Origin: Bacillota bacterium
GTDB lineage: Bacteria; Bacillota; UBA4882; UBA8346
Assembly: GCA_003501365.1 (NCBI GenBank)
Contig: DNPP01000083.1
Span: 1-6,143 of the forward strand
Direction: 5' to 3'
Length of the DNA stretch: 6,143 bases
In this document: positions 5,952 to 6,143 of the stretch, piece after piece
How the letters are laid out: each line of letters starts with the position of its first letter
How positions within the stretch are numbered: the first letter of the stretch is position 1
Made by a program: the position numbers and the translations under genes
The notes under the pieces: generated by a model
Told to the model about the DNA's origin: nothing
What the model saw: the letters and a program-made list of their open reading frames with translations, nothing else
Databases searched by the model: none

Positions 5952-6143
5952 TTATAGATTGGCCGCATTTTGAATGATCGCTGCTTTCTCTTTGCTGGAA
6001 ACTATTCGATTTAAAACCCAGGCAATGATAATAATTCCCGGTATATCTACTGCCAAGCGGGTCCAGGCAAATTTCGGGCCCAAAGCCGCCATTTCAAAAA
6101 GAAACATCGGTATTTTCGTGGTTGACCAAGCTCCGATAAATAT
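5952..6143 (-). CDS. C-terminal end of a COG0701-type permease, 5' part outside window
   Basis: The last 63 codons of a membrane protein enter from the right edge and stop with TAA at 5954-5952. The visible part begins IFIGAWSTTKIPMFLFEMAALG (1-22), continues with FAWTRLAVDIPG (25-36) and a hydrophobic segment IIIIAWVLNRIV (37-48), and ends in a short polar tail. The SWSTTKIPM-LFE-LG pattern recalls the small or split permeases of the COG0701/DUF318 group, to which the organoarsenical exporter ArsP also belongs; transported substrates of most members are unknown. The stop is 18 nt ahead of the start of the reductase-rhodanese gene, with the next ribosome-binding site at 5947-5941, so the two form an operon. 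That pairing suggests transport of a sulfur- or thiol-related compound, or of a thiol-reactive metalloid; this is inference. Confidence 0.75.
   Translation of the reverse strand: MFIGAWSTTKIPMFLFEMAALGPKFAWTRLAVDIPGIIIIAWVLNRIVSSKEKAAIIQNAANL

Overview
The window reads as a stretch of an anaerobic, low-to-moderate-GC member of the Bacillota (Clostridia-like). The reasons are the purine-rich Shine-Dalgarno sequences (GGAGG type), AT-rich spacers with sigma-A-like promoters, at least one TTG start, and the gene families themselves: a corrinoid methyltransfer pair and the small cysteine-rich families DUF2284, DUF2325 and DUF6125, which are typical of strict anaerobes. No RNA gene, CRISPR array, insertion sequence or phage gene was seen. 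Family names come from remembered motifs, not from a search.

Left part (1-1351, minus strand): a methyltransfer pair. A complete corrinoid (B12-binding) protein is followed, with an 8-nt start/stop overlap, by a 3'-truncated MtaA/CmuA-type methyltransferase of the uroporphyrinogen decarboxylase fold that runs off the left edge. The methyl-donor-specific methyltransferase that normally loads the corrinoid is not in view. A membrane-anchored alpha/beta hydrolase (1468-2412, minus) lies upstream on the same strand with its own strong promoter and looks like a separate unit.

Middle (2413-3643): a 208-bp divergent intergenic region holds a TTGACA/extended -10 promoter for the hydrolase and an extended -10 promoter, with a perfect 10-bp palindrome in its spacer, for a rightward DUF2284 metal-binding protein. 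That gene converges, with an 11-bp gap, on a leftward DUF2325 protein carrying an unusual CX2CX3C cluster. DUF2325 has its own TTGACA-N17-TAAAAT promoter. A 7-bp-stem hairpin sits at the convergent junction.

Right part (3644-6143, minus strand): a probable operon entering from the right edge. It holds the end of a COG0701-type permease, a fused CoA-disulfide/persulfide reductase-rhodanese flavoprotein, and a cysteine-containing DUF6125 protein whose start is ambiguous (TTG, or CTG placed behind the only good ribosome-binding site).

Taken together, the right-hand operon suggests sulfane-sulfur or low-molecular-weight thiol redox work coupled to a transporter, and the left-hand pair suggests methyl-group transfer. 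Three poorly characterised cysteine-rich families side by side (DUF6125, DUF2325, DUF2284) are the least explained part of the window.
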